Origin: Streptomyces longisporoflavus
GTDB taxonomy: Bacteria; Actinomycetota; Actinomycetes; Streptomycetales; Streptomycetaceae
Direction: 5' to 3'
Length of the DNA: 64,000 bases
Assembly: GCF_014649775.1 (NCBI RefSeq)
Contig: NZ_BMTR01000009.1
Span: 186,001 to 250,000, forward strand
Part shown: in pieces, positions 14,714 to 22,817 of the stretch
How positions within the stretch are numbered: position 1 is the first letter of the stretch
Layout: every line of letters begins with the position of its first letter
Made by a program: the position numbers and the translations under genes
The notes under the pieces: generated by a model
Seen by the model: the letters and a program-made list of their open reading frames with translations, nothing else
The model's database searches: none
Told to the model about the DNA's origin: nothing

Positions 14714-17576
14714 CAGTGCCTCCGTCCCGCATCGGCTGCACCTGCCTCCACGGGGCGAACGCGCTCGCGCCGCGCGGCAGCAGACCCGCGAGGTCCGGGG
14801 CGTGCCGCTGGATGACGGACTTCATGCCGCCCCGCTCCACCCAGTCGATGCCCAGCGGGGTGTAGATCTCGGGCCGGTAGTCGACGGTCAGGAAGCGGTC
14901 GCTCTGCAGGCGCCGGGTGGCCATCAGGATGAAGATGCGGAAGGCCGTGTCGCTGAAGCCGAAGCCGGTCGGCGGGTTCTCGGCGAACAGGCCGACCACG
15001 GTGTCGATCTCGTCGACCGAGTCGTAGACGTCCTTGAGGCGCGCGACGGTCCCGGGGTCCTGGCTCAGGTCCTCGAAGCGGCTGATGCGCGGCTTGTGCA
15101 GGCCGGCGCGGAAGTCGTTGTAGCGCGGCACGCCCCGCCTGCGGGTGCGCACGAGGTCGACGACCGACAGGTCGATGATCTCGCCGTCGCGCTCGAAGTT
15201 CTGCAGCGCGCGCGGGAAGTTGTTCAGGGTGATCGCGCCGGGGTGGGCGATGCCGAACGAGTAGAGGGTGTCGGCGAGGCCCGTCTTGCGGATGGCGGCC
15301 TCGGCCGCGACGCCCTGGATGTCCCGGAAGCCGAGGGTCTCCAGGGGCCGCCCGAAGTGGTGCTCGCGCATCACGTAGTCGTCGGGGATCAGCGGGTGCA
15401 TGCGGTAGACGGTGACGAAGTCCTCGGTGAGGGAGTACGGCGCCGCGTGGTGGTCCGGCAGCGTCTTGGAGATGCCGGTCAGCGAGTGGGCCTCCAGGAG
15501 CCACAGGCCGAGCTTGTTCAGCCAGTTGTCCGGCGGGCCCTCCCAGTTGGTGTGCAGACCCAGGTCGATGGCCTCGGTGGCGAGGATCGCCGGGGTCCAC
15601 TCCACCGTGTGGATCTTGGCGATGAGGGCGGAGACGACCAGACGCGCCGCGTGATAGATGCTGTCCTCGCTCATCGCGGGGTACTCGCGGCGCATGGCCG
15701 CGCAGACCGCGTTGTGCTCGCGGGCGAAGAGCGTGTGCATGGCGCTGAGGCCGAGCCACCAGCTCTCGTTGAAGCCGGTGAGCGGGACGCCGTTGGGGCC
15801 GAGGGGCAGGTGGCCGTCCTCCAGGCGCAGGTCGGCGCTGCCGTCGGCCTCGCGCAGGAACCTCGCGGTCTGCTCGTCGGCGCCGTACACCTCCGAGCCG
15901 TCCCACCAGTGGGACGCGCTGTTGGCGAAGAGGATGGGCGGCTGGTTGCCGGGGACCTCGATGCCCTCGTTCTCGGCGAAGCGCATCACGTTCTCGGCGG
16001 GCCCGCCGGGGGTGTTGTGCCAGATGCTGCCGGGCGGCAGCGGCACCTCGACCGACTTGGTGCCCGCCGGGTAGCGGCGGTGGTTGACCCAGTCGTGGAC
16101 CTGGAACTGGATCCAGGCCGCGGCCAGGATGTTGAGCGAGGTCGCGGGCACGAAGGTCTCGCGCTGCAGGAGCGTGCGGCTGACGGTGACCGGGTTCGGG
16201 GTGTCGAAGAGGTCGGGCCGGTAGTCCGGCTTCAGGTTGCGTCCGAAGGCAGCGCCCACGGCTCCCATGGAGGGCGCGGAGAGGTCGTTGTACGACCCGT
16301 CGTAGGACCGGGCCGTGCGCAGCCGCTCGTCGACCGGCGCGGGCACGGGGACGGCCTTCGGCGGTGCCTCGTGGACGTCGGTGTCGATGAGGTTGAGGCG
16401 CCGCAGCACCTTGCGCAGGAAGACCAGGTTCAGCAGGCTCGCCGACACCGGCAGCCTGTGCCACGGCACATAGCGGTTGAGCGCGCCGAAGAAACGTCCG
16501 ACCGGGATGCCGAGGACGGTGTTGCGCAGCGGCTCCGCGGTGTCGAAACGCAGGCCCTTGCGGTGGGCGGCGCTGGCTTCGTACGCGGCTTTGCGGGCCC
16601 GGTTGAGGTTGCCGAGGGGGCGGAACTCCTCGGTCGTGTACCAGGGGTTGAAGGCCAGTTCCTCGACCCGCCCGGCCGCGGCCATGGCCTCGACGGTGGC
16701 CAGGTCCTGGCGCGGCACGGTGAGGCGTGCGACGGGCACCGCGGGCGTGATGGTGTCCCTCCACTCCACGGAGCCGTCCTCGACGGGCGTGCGCTTCTCG
16801 TCCACGTACCGCTGGACGCACAGGTCGAAGGCGATGTCCGAGGTGACCAGGCGGTGCGCGAGTTCGCGGTGGAGGAAGCCGGGGTCGCGGCGTTCGGGCT
16901 TCGGTTCGGGGGCGCTGCCCACGACGGGGCGCAGGAGGTAGCGGACCGGTCCTGCCTCGCCCCAGAGGATGGCGCCGCGGCTCCAGTACGTCTCCCTGGC
17001 CAGGCTGTTGACCGTGTGCCGGGTGGCGGACTGGATGTTGCGCCGCATGCGGGTCGCGGTGGAGAGGCCGACGGCCAGCGGGAGCTTCACGAACAGGCCG
17101 ATGGCCTTCTGCAGCCGACTGGTGGCGCCCGCCATGACCTTGGCGAAGGCGACGAACTCACGGGCGTCGCGGGCGTGCGACACCGGGAAGTTGGTGGCCA
17201 GCAGGTCGTGGCTCTCCTCGTCCGACACCGTCACGCGCACGGCCACGCCGCGCAGATCGGCCGCGGCGTCGGGCTGCCGGGTGCCGCCGGCGTTGGAGAG
17301 CCGCACGGTCGCCGGGTACTCGGCTCCCGGCTGGGCGAAACCGCCGCGCAGGGCCTCGGGCAGGTCGTCGTGGAAAGTGAGGCGGGCGTTCTCCACGCCG
17401 AGCGCGGGTTTGGCGTGCTGGGTGCGCGCGAGGGAACCGGCGCCGGCCGCACGCCGGTTCTTCGCCTGGACCTTCATGATTTCGCGGGCCAGGCGCTCGA
17501 AGAGGCGGTGTTCCGCCTCGGGGCTGCCGCCCGCGTAGCGCTCGTAGGTCTGCTCGTACTCTCCGCTGTCGGCCAT
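14700..17576 (-). CDS. Catalase-like domain fused to alpha-dioxygenase/COX-like heme peroxidase
   Basis: A 958-residue two-domain heme protein. Residues 40-330 follow the catalase-like fold: ARTQHAKPAL with a candidate distal His54, GVAVRVTVSDEESHDLLATNFPVSHARDAREF like the catalase NNTPVFFxRD segment, and FDLCVQRYVDEKRTPVEDG. Residues 430-940 resemble alpha-dioxygenases and cyclooxygenases: distal His494 in FQVHDWVNH, SASHWWDGSEVYGADEQTARF, and YRMHPLIPDD with Tyr724 and His727 three residues apart, the spacing of COX Tyr385/His388. Alpha-dioxygenases convert fatty acids to 2-hydroperoxides; catalase-like allene oxide synthases rearrange fatty-acid hydroperoxides. I infer lipid oxygenation followed by hydroperoxide conversion in one chain. 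ATG at 17576 follows GGAAGAG. Confidence 0.75.
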   Translation of the reverse strand: MADSGEYEQTYERYAGGSPEAEHRLFERLAREIMKVQAKNRRAAGAGSLARTQHAKPALGVENARLTFHDDLPEALRGGFAQPGAEYPATVRLSNAGGTRQPDAAADLRGVAVRVTVSDEESHDLLATNFPVSHARDAREFVAFAKVMAGATSRLQKAIGLFVKLPLAVGLSTATRMRRNIQSATRHTVNSLARETYWSRGAILWGEAGPVRYLLRPVVGSAPEPKPERRDPGFLHRELAHRLVTSDIAFDLCVQRYVDEKRTPVEDGSVEWRDTITPAVPVARLTVPRQDLATVEAMAAAGRVEELAFNPWYTTEEFRPLGNLNRARKAAYEASAAHRKGLRFDTAEPLRNTVLGIPVGRFFGALNRYVPWHRLPVSASLLNLVFLRKVLRRLNLIDTDVHEAPPKAVPVPAPVDERLRTARSYDGSYNDLSAPSMGAVGAAFGRNLKPDYRPDLFDTPNPVTVSRTLLQRETFVPATSLNILAAAWIQFQVHDWVNHRRYPAGTKSVEVPLPPGSIWHNTPGGPAENVMRFAENEGIEVPGNQPPILFANSASHWWDGSEVYGADEQTARFLREADGSADLRLEDGHLPLGPNGVPLTGFNESWWLGLSAMHTLFAREHNAVCAAMRREYPAMSEDSIYHAARLVVSALIAKIHTVEWTPAILATEAIDLGLHTNWEGPPDNWLNKLGLWLLEAHSLTGISKTLPDHHAAPYSLTEDFVTVYRMHPLIPDDYVMREHHFGRPLETLGFRDIQGVAAEAAIRKTGLADTLYSFGIAHPGAITLNNFPRALQNFERDGEIIDLSVVDLVRTRRRGVPRYNDFRAGLHKPRISRFEDLSQDPGTVARLKDVYDSVDEIDTVVGLFAENPPTGFGFSDTAFRIFILMATRRLQSDRFLTVDYRPEIYTPLGIDWVERGGMKSVIQRHAPDLAGLLPRGASAFAPWRQVQPMRDGGTDAAG

Positions 17577-17868
17577 CAGGCTCTTCCTTCGCACGCAGGC
17601 GTACGGGACGGGACAGGCCCTTGGACGCTACTGGCGGCGCGGGACGGCCGCAGCGCGGGTTCTCGCCTATGTGCGGGGTGAGCTGCGTACGTCGAACAGG
17701 CAGGCAAGGCAGGGTATTCGGGCCCGTCGGGCGTACCGGGGCGTTCGAGCGGCGCGGATCGGGTGATCGTCCGGGTGTCCCTCCCGAAGTCTCCTCTCAC
17801 AGCAGCCCCGGGAGCCGAGTACGCCGATGGCCGGTCCGTGACGGGTCCGCCGAGGCGCGCCGGGCGAG

Positions 17869-18279
17869 CTAGGCGATGAAGGCGCCGTCGACGTACACCC
17901 ACGCCCCGTCGAGGCGCTCGAAGCGGCTGCGCTCGTGCAGGGACTCCTTGCGCCCGCCGTCGGTGTAGCGGGCCCGGAACTCGACCGTGCCGGTGGTGTG
18001 GAACGCGGTGCCGTCGGCGGTGTCCAGGATCTCCAGGCCGACCCAGCGCAGCCCCGGGTCGAACTCCACGCGCGGCGGCCGGGTGCGCGGGTGCCAGGTG
18101 CGCAGGAGATACGCCTCGTCCCTGACGGCGAAGGCGCAGTAGCGGGAGCGCATCAGCTCCTCGGGCACGGCGGCCACGGCCTCGCCCCGGTGCAGCCGTC
18201 CGCAGCATTTCTCGTACGGCTCGGGGTGGCCGCAGGGGCAGGACTGGGCACGGGGGGCGCGTCGGGACATGCGGACCAT
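17869..18279 (-). CDS. YchJ-family (UPF0225) protein with SEC-C motif
   Basis: A 136-residue YchJ-like protein. The N-terminal SEC-C zinc motif is CPCGHPEPYEKCCGRLH (residues 14-30, Cys-x-Cys...Cys-Cys), followed by the conserved SRYCAFAVRDEAYLLRTWHP helix and an NTF2-like beta sheet (VEFRARYTDGGRKESLHERSRFERLDGAWVYVDG). The family's role is unknown; SEC-C motifs bind zinc and often mediate contact with other proteins. ATG at 18279 was chosen because GGGGA lies 4-5 nt upstream; another ATG is three codons on. The 292 bp between it and the upstream heme-enzyme gene contain no gene that I can support. Confidence 0.88.
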   Translation of the reverse strand: MVRMSRRAPRAQSCPCGHPEPYEKCCGRLHRGEAVAAVPEELMRSRYCAFAVRDEAYLLRTWHPRTRPPRVEFDPGLRWVGLEILDTADGTAFHTTGTVEFRARYTDGGRKESLHERSRFERLDGAWVYVDGAFIA

Positions 18280-18300
18280 TGTCCCCGACGACGGGGGGAG

Positions 18301-18354
18301 GAGCGCCCCGCAGGGGCGCGGGGAACTGCGCGACCAGCCACGACGCGCCCGCGG
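18301..18354. repeat. Dispersed Streptomyces intergenic repeat (GCGCGGGGAACTGCGCGACC type)
   Basis: GCGCCCCGCAGGGGCGCGGG forms a hairpin and is followed by GAACTGCGCGACCAGCCACG. I recognise this as a repeat found many times between genes in Streptomyces chromosomes. It lies between the GntR stop and the YchJ start and may also end the gntR transcript. Confidence 0.65.
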
Positions 18355-18385
18355 AAGGCATCCGAGCCCCGGAAGGAGGCGTCCA

Positions 18386-19087
18386 CTACGGGGCGAGAAT
18401 GTCCAGCTCGTGCAGCGCCCCCACTGCGATCTCCCGCGTAATGGCCTCCGCGGCGGCGGCGTCCCCCTCGCGCACCGCCTCCGCGAGCCTGACATGCAGG
18501 GTGACGGCTGCCGGGTCCGGGTCCTCGAACATGACCTGGTGGTGGGTACGGCCCGCGAGGACCTCCGCGACGACATCGCCGAGGCGGGCGAACATCTCGT
18601 TGCCCGACGCGTTCAGGACGATGCGGTGGAAGTTGACGTCGTGGAAGAGGTAGCCCTCCAGCTGCTGGCCCCGCGAGGTGGCGACCATGCCGAGGGCGCA
18701 CTCGGTGAGGGCCGCGCACTGCTCGGGGGTGGCGTGCTGGGCGGCGAGGCCCGCGGCGGCGGGTTCGATCGCCGAGCGCAGGACCGTGAGGGAGCGCAGC
18801 TGGCGCGGCCGGTCGGCGCCGGCCAGACGCCACCGGATGACCTGCGGGTCGTAGACGTTCCACTCGGCCGTGGGCAGTACGGTCACACCGACCCGGCGCC
18901 GGGACTCGACCAGGTGCATCGACTCCAGGACCCGCACCGCTTCCCGTACGACGGAGCGTGAGACCTCGAACCGCTGGGCCAGCTCGTCCGTGCGCAACAC
19001 GCTGCCCGGCGGGTACTCGCCGCCGGTGATGGCGGGCCCGAGGCTTTCCAGTACACGAGCGTGCAGCCCACGGGCCTGTGCGGTCAT
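18386..19087 (-). CDS. gntR: GntR/FadR-family regulator of gluconate genes
   Basis: A 233-residue repressor of the FadR subfamily of GntR. The N-terminal winged helix is GLHARVLESLGPAITGGEYPPGSVLRTDELAQRFEVSRSVVREAVRVLESMHLVESRRRVG; a C-terminal all-helical FCD effector domain follows, with metal-ligand-type His residues in YLFHDVNFHRIVL. It is divergent from gluconokinase and permease genes and very probably represses them until gluconate (or its phosphate) binds. The start at 19087 (MTAQARGLHARV) begins the domain; an upstream in-frame ATG at 19141 would run through the operator palindrome and is less likely. The intergenic region has two GTCAGAC sites. Confidence 0.9.
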   Translation of the reverse strand: MTAQARGLHARVLESLGPAITGGEYPPGSVLRTDELAQRFEVSRSVVREAVRVLESMHLVESRRRVGVTVLPTAEWNVYDPQVIRWRLAGADRPRQLRSLTVLRSAIEPAAAGLAAQHATPEQCAALTECALGMVATSRGQQLEGYLFHDVNFHRIVLNASGNEMFARLGDVVAEVLAGRTHHQVMFEDPDPAAVTLHVRLAEAVREGDAAAAEAITREIAVGALHELDILAP

Positions 19088-19119
19088 GACGTCAGGGTAT
19101 GCGGCGGCCCTCGGGAACA

Positions 19120-19134
19120 AAAAGTCAGACTTTT
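19120..19134. promoter_or_regulatory. GntR operator 1
   Basis: AAAAGTCAGACTTTT is a perfect 15-bp palindrome centred on A19127, between gntR and gntK. FadR-subfamily repressors typically bind palindromes with a GTCnGAC or GTnnnAC core, which fits. Confidence 0.8.
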
Positions 19135-19152
19135 GTGTCACAGACTCTTGAA

Positions 19153-19165
19153 TTTGTCAGACCTA
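19153..19165. promoter_or_regulatory. GntR operator 2
   Basis: TTTGTCAGACCTA shares the GTCAGAC core with operator 1. The centres are 32 bp apart, about three helical turns, so two dimers could bind the same DNA face. It sits directly upstream of a TAGGTT -10 box. Confidence 0.65.
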
Positions 19166-19166
19166 A

Positions 19167-19172
19167 TAGGTT
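19167..19172 (+). promoter_or_regulatory. Candidate -10 box of the gntK promoter
   Basis: TAGGTT lies about 85 bp before the gntK start and directly next to operator 2, so a bound repressor would block RNA polymerase. The -35 is not clear. Confidence 0.4.
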
Positions 19173-19259
19173 TCAGTGACGTGAACGAGCCACGGGCCTC
19201 CCCCGTCCCGTGGCTCGTTCCCGGACCGATGTCGAAGAAGACAGCGAGGCACGACAGCG

Positions 19260-19769
19260 ATGAGCACCCCCCACGTCGTCGTAGTGATGGGCGTGGCAGG
19301 AACCGGCAAGACAACGATCGGTCCCCTGCTCGCGGCACAGCTCGGCGTTCCCTACGCCGAGGGCGACGACTTCCACCCCCCTGCGAACATCGCCAAGATG
19401 TCGGCCGGGACCCCGCTGACCGACGACGACCGCTGGCCGTGGCTCGATGCCATCGGCGCCTGGGCCCACGGCAGGGCCGGGCTCGGCGGTGTGGTCAGCA
19501 GCTCGGCGCTGAAGCGCAGCTATCGCGACCGCCTGCGGGCCGAGGCCCCCGGCATCGTCTTCGTCCACCTCACCGGCGACCGGGCCCTCATCGAGGACCG
19601 GATGTCGCACCGCGAGGGCCACTTCATGCCGACGGCCCTGCTCGACTCGCAGTTCGCCACGCTTCAGCCGCTCGGCGCGGACGAGGCGGGCGTCGCGGTC
19701 GACGTCTCCGGCAGTCCGGAAGAGATCAGCGAGCGCGCCTTCGAGGCGCTGGGCGCGCTCGACCGGTAG
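19260..19769 (+). CDS. gntK: Gluconokinase
   Basis: A 169-residue GntK-type P-loop kinase that phosphorylates D-gluconate to 6-phosphogluconate with ATP, feeding the pentose phosphate pathway. The Walker A motif GVAGTGKTT is at residues 11-19. Other family marks are YAEGDDFHPPANIAKMSAGTPLTDDDRWPWL (substrate site), ALKRSYRDRLR and HREGHFMPTALLDSQFATLQPL (lid). Length is typical. It is divergent from gntR and 81 bp upstream of the permease, so the two probably form an operon under GntR control. Confidence 0.96.
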   Translation: MSTPHVVVVMGVAGTGKTTIGPLLAAQLGVPYAEGDDFHPPANIAKMSAGTPLTDDDRWPWLDAIGAWAHGRAGLGGVVSSSALKRSYRDRLRAEAPGIVFVHLTGDRALIEDRMSHREGHFMPTALLDSQFATLQPLGADEAGVAVDVSGSPEEISERAFEALGALDR

Positions 19770-19850
19770 TTCCCCGTAGGCGCCTCCCCTCGCGCCCCCG
19801 AACCCCTCGCACCCCCGCACCCCCCTCCCCTGACGTTCAAGGAAGACACC

Positions 19851-21248
19851 GTGACCAGTCTCAGCGTTGAGATGCTGGCAGCGGACGCCGCCGAGCCGAT
19901 CACCTCCGCTGGCCATGCCCAGCTGGGCATCGCCGTTCTCGCGGGCATCGCCGTCATCGTTCTGCTCATCACGAAGTTCAAGCTGCACGCGTTCCTGGCC
20001 CTGACCATCGGGTCGCTCGCCCTCGGCGCCTTCGCGGGTGCCCCGCTCGACAAGACGATCGAAAGCTTCACCGCGGGTCTCGGCGACACGGTCGCGGGCG
20101 TGGGTGTACTGATCGCTCTCGGCGCGATCCTCGGCAAGCTGCTCGCCGACTCCGGCGGCGCGGACCAGATCGTCGACACCATCCTAGCCAAGGCGGGTGG
20201 GCGTGCGATGCCCTGGGCGATGGTCCTCATCGCCTCGGTGATCGGGCTTCCGCTGTTCTTCGAGGTCGGCATCGTGCTGCTGATCCCGGTCGTCCTGATG
20301 GTCGCCAAGCGCGGCAACTACTCGCTGATGCGGATCGGCATCCCGGCCCTGGCCGGTCTGTCCGTGATGCACGGGCTCATCCCGCCGCACCCCGGCCCGC
20401 TGGTCGCGATCGACGCGGTGGACGCCAACCTGGGCATCACTCTCGCTCTCGGTGTGCTCGTCGCCATTCCTACGGTGATCATCGCGGGCCCCGTCTTCTC
20501 GAAGTACGCGGCGAAGTGGGTGGATGTCCCCGCCCCCGAGAAGATGATGCCGCAGCGTCCTTCCGAGGACCTGGAGAAGCGTCCCGGGTTCGGCGTGACG
20601 GTCGCGACCGTGCTGCTTCCCGTCGTGATGATGCTGGCCAAGGCGCTTGTCGACATCATCGTCGACAACCCCGACCACACCGTCCAGCGGGTCTTCGACG
20701 TCGTCGGCTCGCCGCTGATCGCGCTGCTCGCCGCGGTGATCGTGGGCATGTTCACCCTCGGCCGTGCGGCCGGCTTCACGAAGGACCGGCTCTCGACCAC
20801 CGTCGAGAAGTCGCTCGCGCCGATCGCCGGTGTGCTGATGATCGTGGGTGCGGGCGGTGGCTTCAAGCAGACCCTCATCGACTCGGGTGTCGGTCAGATG
20901 GTCCTGGAGATCTCCGAGGACTGGTCGATTCCGGCGCTCCTGCTCGCGTGGCTGATCGCCGTGGTGATCCGCCTCGCCACGGGGTCCGCGACGGTGGCGA
21001 CCATCTCGGCCGCCGGGCTCGTGGCTCCGCTGGCCGCGGACATGTCCGACTCGCACACCGCGCTGCTCGTGCTGGCCATCGGGGCCGGGTCGCTCTTCTT
21101 CTCGCACGTGAACGACGCGGGGTTCTGGCTGGTGAAGGAGTACTTCGGGCTGAGCGTCGGGCAGACGATCAAGACCTGGTCCGTGATGGAGACGATCATC
21201 TCCGTTGTCGCGGGTGGGCTGGTGCTGTTGCTTTCGCTTGTCATTTAG
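19851..21248 (+). CDS. gntP: GntP-family gluconate:H+ symporter
   Basis: A 465-residue permease of the GntP family with about 12 transmembrane segments. Typical segments are HAFLALTIGSLALGAFAG, GVGVLIALGAILGKLLADSGGA, SVIGLPLFFEVGIVLLIPV, MHGLIPPHPGPL (a family signature), and VRVLATGSATVATISAAGLVAPL-like and HVNDAGFWLVKEYF motifs near the end. It imports gluconate with protons for gntK to phosphorylate. The GTG start has AAGGAAG 8 nt upstream. The transcript likely ends at the strong hairpin after a dispersed repeat. Confidence 0.95.
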   Translation: MTSLSVEMLAADAAEPITSAGHAQLGIAVLAGIAVIVLLITKFKLHAFLALTIGSLALGAFAGAPLDKTIESFTAGLGDTVAGVGVLIALGAILGKLLADSGGADQIVDTILAKAGGRAMPWAMVLIASVIGLPLFFEVGIVLLIPVVLMVAKRGNYSLMRIGIPALAGLSVMHGLIPPHPGPLVAIDAVDANLGITLALGVLVAIPTVIIAGPVFSKYAAKWVDVPAPEKMMPQRPSEDLEKRPGFGVTVATVLLPVVMMLAKALVDIIVDNPDHTVQRVFDVVGSPLIALLAAVIVGMFTLGRAAGFTKDRLSTTVEKSLAPIAGVLMIVGAGGGFKQTLIDSGVGQMVLEISEDWSIPALLLAWLIAVVIRLATGSATVATISAAGLVAPLAADMSDSHTALLVLAIGAGSLFFSHVNDAGFWLVKEYFGLSVGQTIKTWSVMETIISVVAGGLVLLLSLVI

Positions 21249-21270
21249 GCGGGGTCAGAGCTACTTCTCT

Positions 21271-21373
21271 TTCCCCAACCCCGCCCCTTCCCGAAAACCC
21301 GCTGGCGCGGGGGCCTTGGTTGCCGTCAATCACCGGCTCCGCCGAGTTCGTCCTCAAACGCCGGACAGGCTGA
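21271..21373 (+). repeat. Dispersed intergenic repeat, copy 1 (after gntP)
   Basis: Begins TTCCCCAACCCCGCCCCTTC and ends CTCAAACGCCGGACAGGCTGA. The end segment recurs in copy 2 near 56.4 kb and, inverted, in copy 3 at 61.9 kb; the beginning recurs in copy 3. It lies directly after a stop codon and is followed by a terminator hairpin. Confidence 0.8.
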
Positions 21374-21375
21374 AA

Positions 21376-21410
21376 GATGCCGGCCGGGCTGATCCAGCCC
21401 GGCCGGCATC
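21376..21410. terminator. Bidirectional terminator between gntP and the cytochrome b gene
   Basis: GATGCCGGCCGGGCT and AGCCCGGCCGGCATC are a perfect 15-bp inverted repeat around GATCC, between two convergent genes. Confidence 0.88.
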
Positions 21411-21415
21411 TGCGT

Positions 21416-22021
21416 CTACCTACGCCACAGCGGATGCTCCTGCTCCGCCCACTCCGGGTCCACCGACCCGGTCCGCATCCCCCGTCTCGACTCCGGGTCC
21501 GCCCACGCCATGCCCACGTGGCCCGCGATCACCACGCCCAGGGCAAGGGCCAGCCAGTCGTGGACGAACGTGCTTCCCGTACGCCAGGACAGGGGGGCCA
21601 GGTGCGTGAACCACATCAGCAGGCCCGTGCCCAGCATCACCAGGACCGCTCCGGCCAGCCAGCCCGCATACAGCTTCTGGCCCGCGTTGAACTTGCCCGC
21701 CCGCCGGGTGCGCCGCCGCAGCCAGGCCCTGTCGTGCGGGCCGAAGCGGTTCAGGAGGCGCAGGTCGCCGCGGAAGGCGCGGGACGCCAGGCCCGCCAGG
21801 AACGGGGCCGGGAGCAGCAGGCCCGACCATTCGTGGACGGTCACCACCAAGGCGCGGCGGCCCACCAGCTCCGCGAGCTGAGGGACGTACAGGCACGCGG
21901 CGGTCGCCACGCACACGCCCATCAGGATCGCCGTCATGCGGTGCACCCACCGCTCGGCCGGGCTGAACCTGCGCACCCGTGCCGCGGCCGCCTCAAGCCG
22001 TGGGCTCGTCGTCCCTGCCAT
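21416..22021 (-). CDS. Cytochrome b/b6-domain membrane protein (formate dehydrogenase gamma-like)
   Basis: A 201-residue membrane protein with four predicted helices: TAILMGVCVATAACLYV, ALVVTVHEWSGLLLPAPFLAGL, AGWLAGAVLVMLGTGLLMW and VHDWLALALGVVIAGHVGMAW. Histidines suited to b-heme ligation occur in the helices (ERWVHRM, VHEWSG, FVHDW, GHVGM), as in FdnI/cytochrome b561-type subunits. It follows and overlaps the molybdopterin oxidoreductase gene by 29 bp, so it is probably the quinone-linked heme partner of that enzyme. The start at 22021 follows GGGTGA; a GTG three codons upstream is also possible. Confidence 0.8.
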   Translation of the reverse strand: MAGTTSPRLEAAAARVRRFSPAERWVHRMTAILMGVCVATAACLYVPQLAELVGRRALVVTVHEWSGLLLPAPFLAGLASRAFRGDLRLLNRFGPHDRAWLRRRTRRAGKFNAGQKLYAGWLAGAVLVMLGTGLLMWFTHLAPLSWRTGSTFVHDWLALALGVVIAGHVGMAWADPESRRGMRTGSVDPEWAEQEHPLWRR

Positions 22022-22733
22022 TGGAATCACCCACCCACGCGTCGACGTCATAGCCCCGCTTCTCCCAGTAGCCCGGCTCCACCTCGTCGGTGAGCGTGAT
22101 CCCGGAGAGCCACTTCGCCGACTTGTAGAAGTACATGGGAGCGACATAGAGGCGGGCCGGCCCGCCGTGGCTGTGGGCCAGGTCCTTGTCCTGCATGCGC
22201 AGGGCCACCAGGACGTCCTTCCGCCGGGCCTGCTTCAGCGTCAGGCTCTCGCTGTACGTGCCGTCGAAGCACGTGAAGCGGACGGCCCGGGCGGCCGGGC
22301 GTACCCCTGCCGCGTCCAGGAGGCGGGAGAGCCATACGCCCTCGAAGGGGGTGCCCGGAACCCGCCAGCCGGTCACGCACTGGACGTCGCGCACCATGCG
22401 GGTCTGCGGCAGGGAGCGCAGCTCGGCGAGGGAGTACGTCGCGGGGCGGTCCACCAGGCCGTCGATCTTCAGGCGGTACGTCGACGCGCTCTTGTGCGGG
22501 ACGGAGGCGGCGACGGAGTAGTAGCGGAAGCCGCCGCCGTTGGGGAGCAGGTCCGTCAGGCCCGTGGGGTCCTTGTCGGACGCGGCGCCCAGGAAGGATT
22601 CCAGGCCCCGCTGGAGCGGCGGCGCGGCGGCCACGCCCGCGATGCCGAGGCCGAGCATGCCCAGGACCAGGCGGCGGCCGACAGGGGCGCCGCCGCGGTC
22701 CTCTTCGGGCCGGTGCGGAGGGGAAGTCGTCAC
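21993..22733 (-). CDS. Molybdopterin-dependent oxidoreductase (sulfite oxidase/MsrP family)
   Basis: A 246-residue protein with the sulfite-oxidase molybdopterin fold. It has an N-terminal twin-Arg-like signal (GRRLVLGMLGLGIAGVAAAPP), YRLKIDGLVDRPATYSLAELRSLP, the molybdenum-ligand Cys in VQCVTGWRVPGTPFEGVWLSRLLD, and LAHSHGGPARLYVAPMYFYKSAKWLSGI, the conserved HGxPxRL...GxKxxKW region. MsrP (YedY) relatives repair methionine sulfoxide in the envelope using electrons from a membrane heme protein, and the overlapping cytochrome b gene suits that. The exact substrate is inferred only. The GTG start is uncertain because GGAGG sits almost on top of it. Confidence 0.85.
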   Translation of the reverse strand: MTTSPPHRPEEDRGGAPVGRRLVLGMLGLGIAGVAAAPPLQRGLESFLGAASDKDPTGLTDLLPNGGGFRYYSVAASVPHKSASTYRLKIDGLVDRPATYSLAELRSLPQTRMVRDVQCVTGWRVPGTPFEGVWLSRLLDAAGVRPAARAVRFTCFDGTYSESLTLKQARRKDVLVALRMQDKDLAHSHGGPARLYVAPMYFYKSAKWLSGITLTDEVEPGYWEKRGYDVDAWVGDSNGRDDEPTA

Positions 22734-22817
22734 CCTCCGATTCGAGCACCCGCGGCACCGGGGGTACAGGGGCCGCGGGTGTCCGTCAGCGTTTCGTCAT
22801 ACCTGGCCGGACGGTCC

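Noticed and set aside
14583..17681. A long open frame on the plus strand opposite the heme fusion gene
   Set aside because: It is a high-GC shadow frame rich in Arg, Gly and Val with no domain, and the minus strand has clear heme-enzyme motifs across the same stretch.
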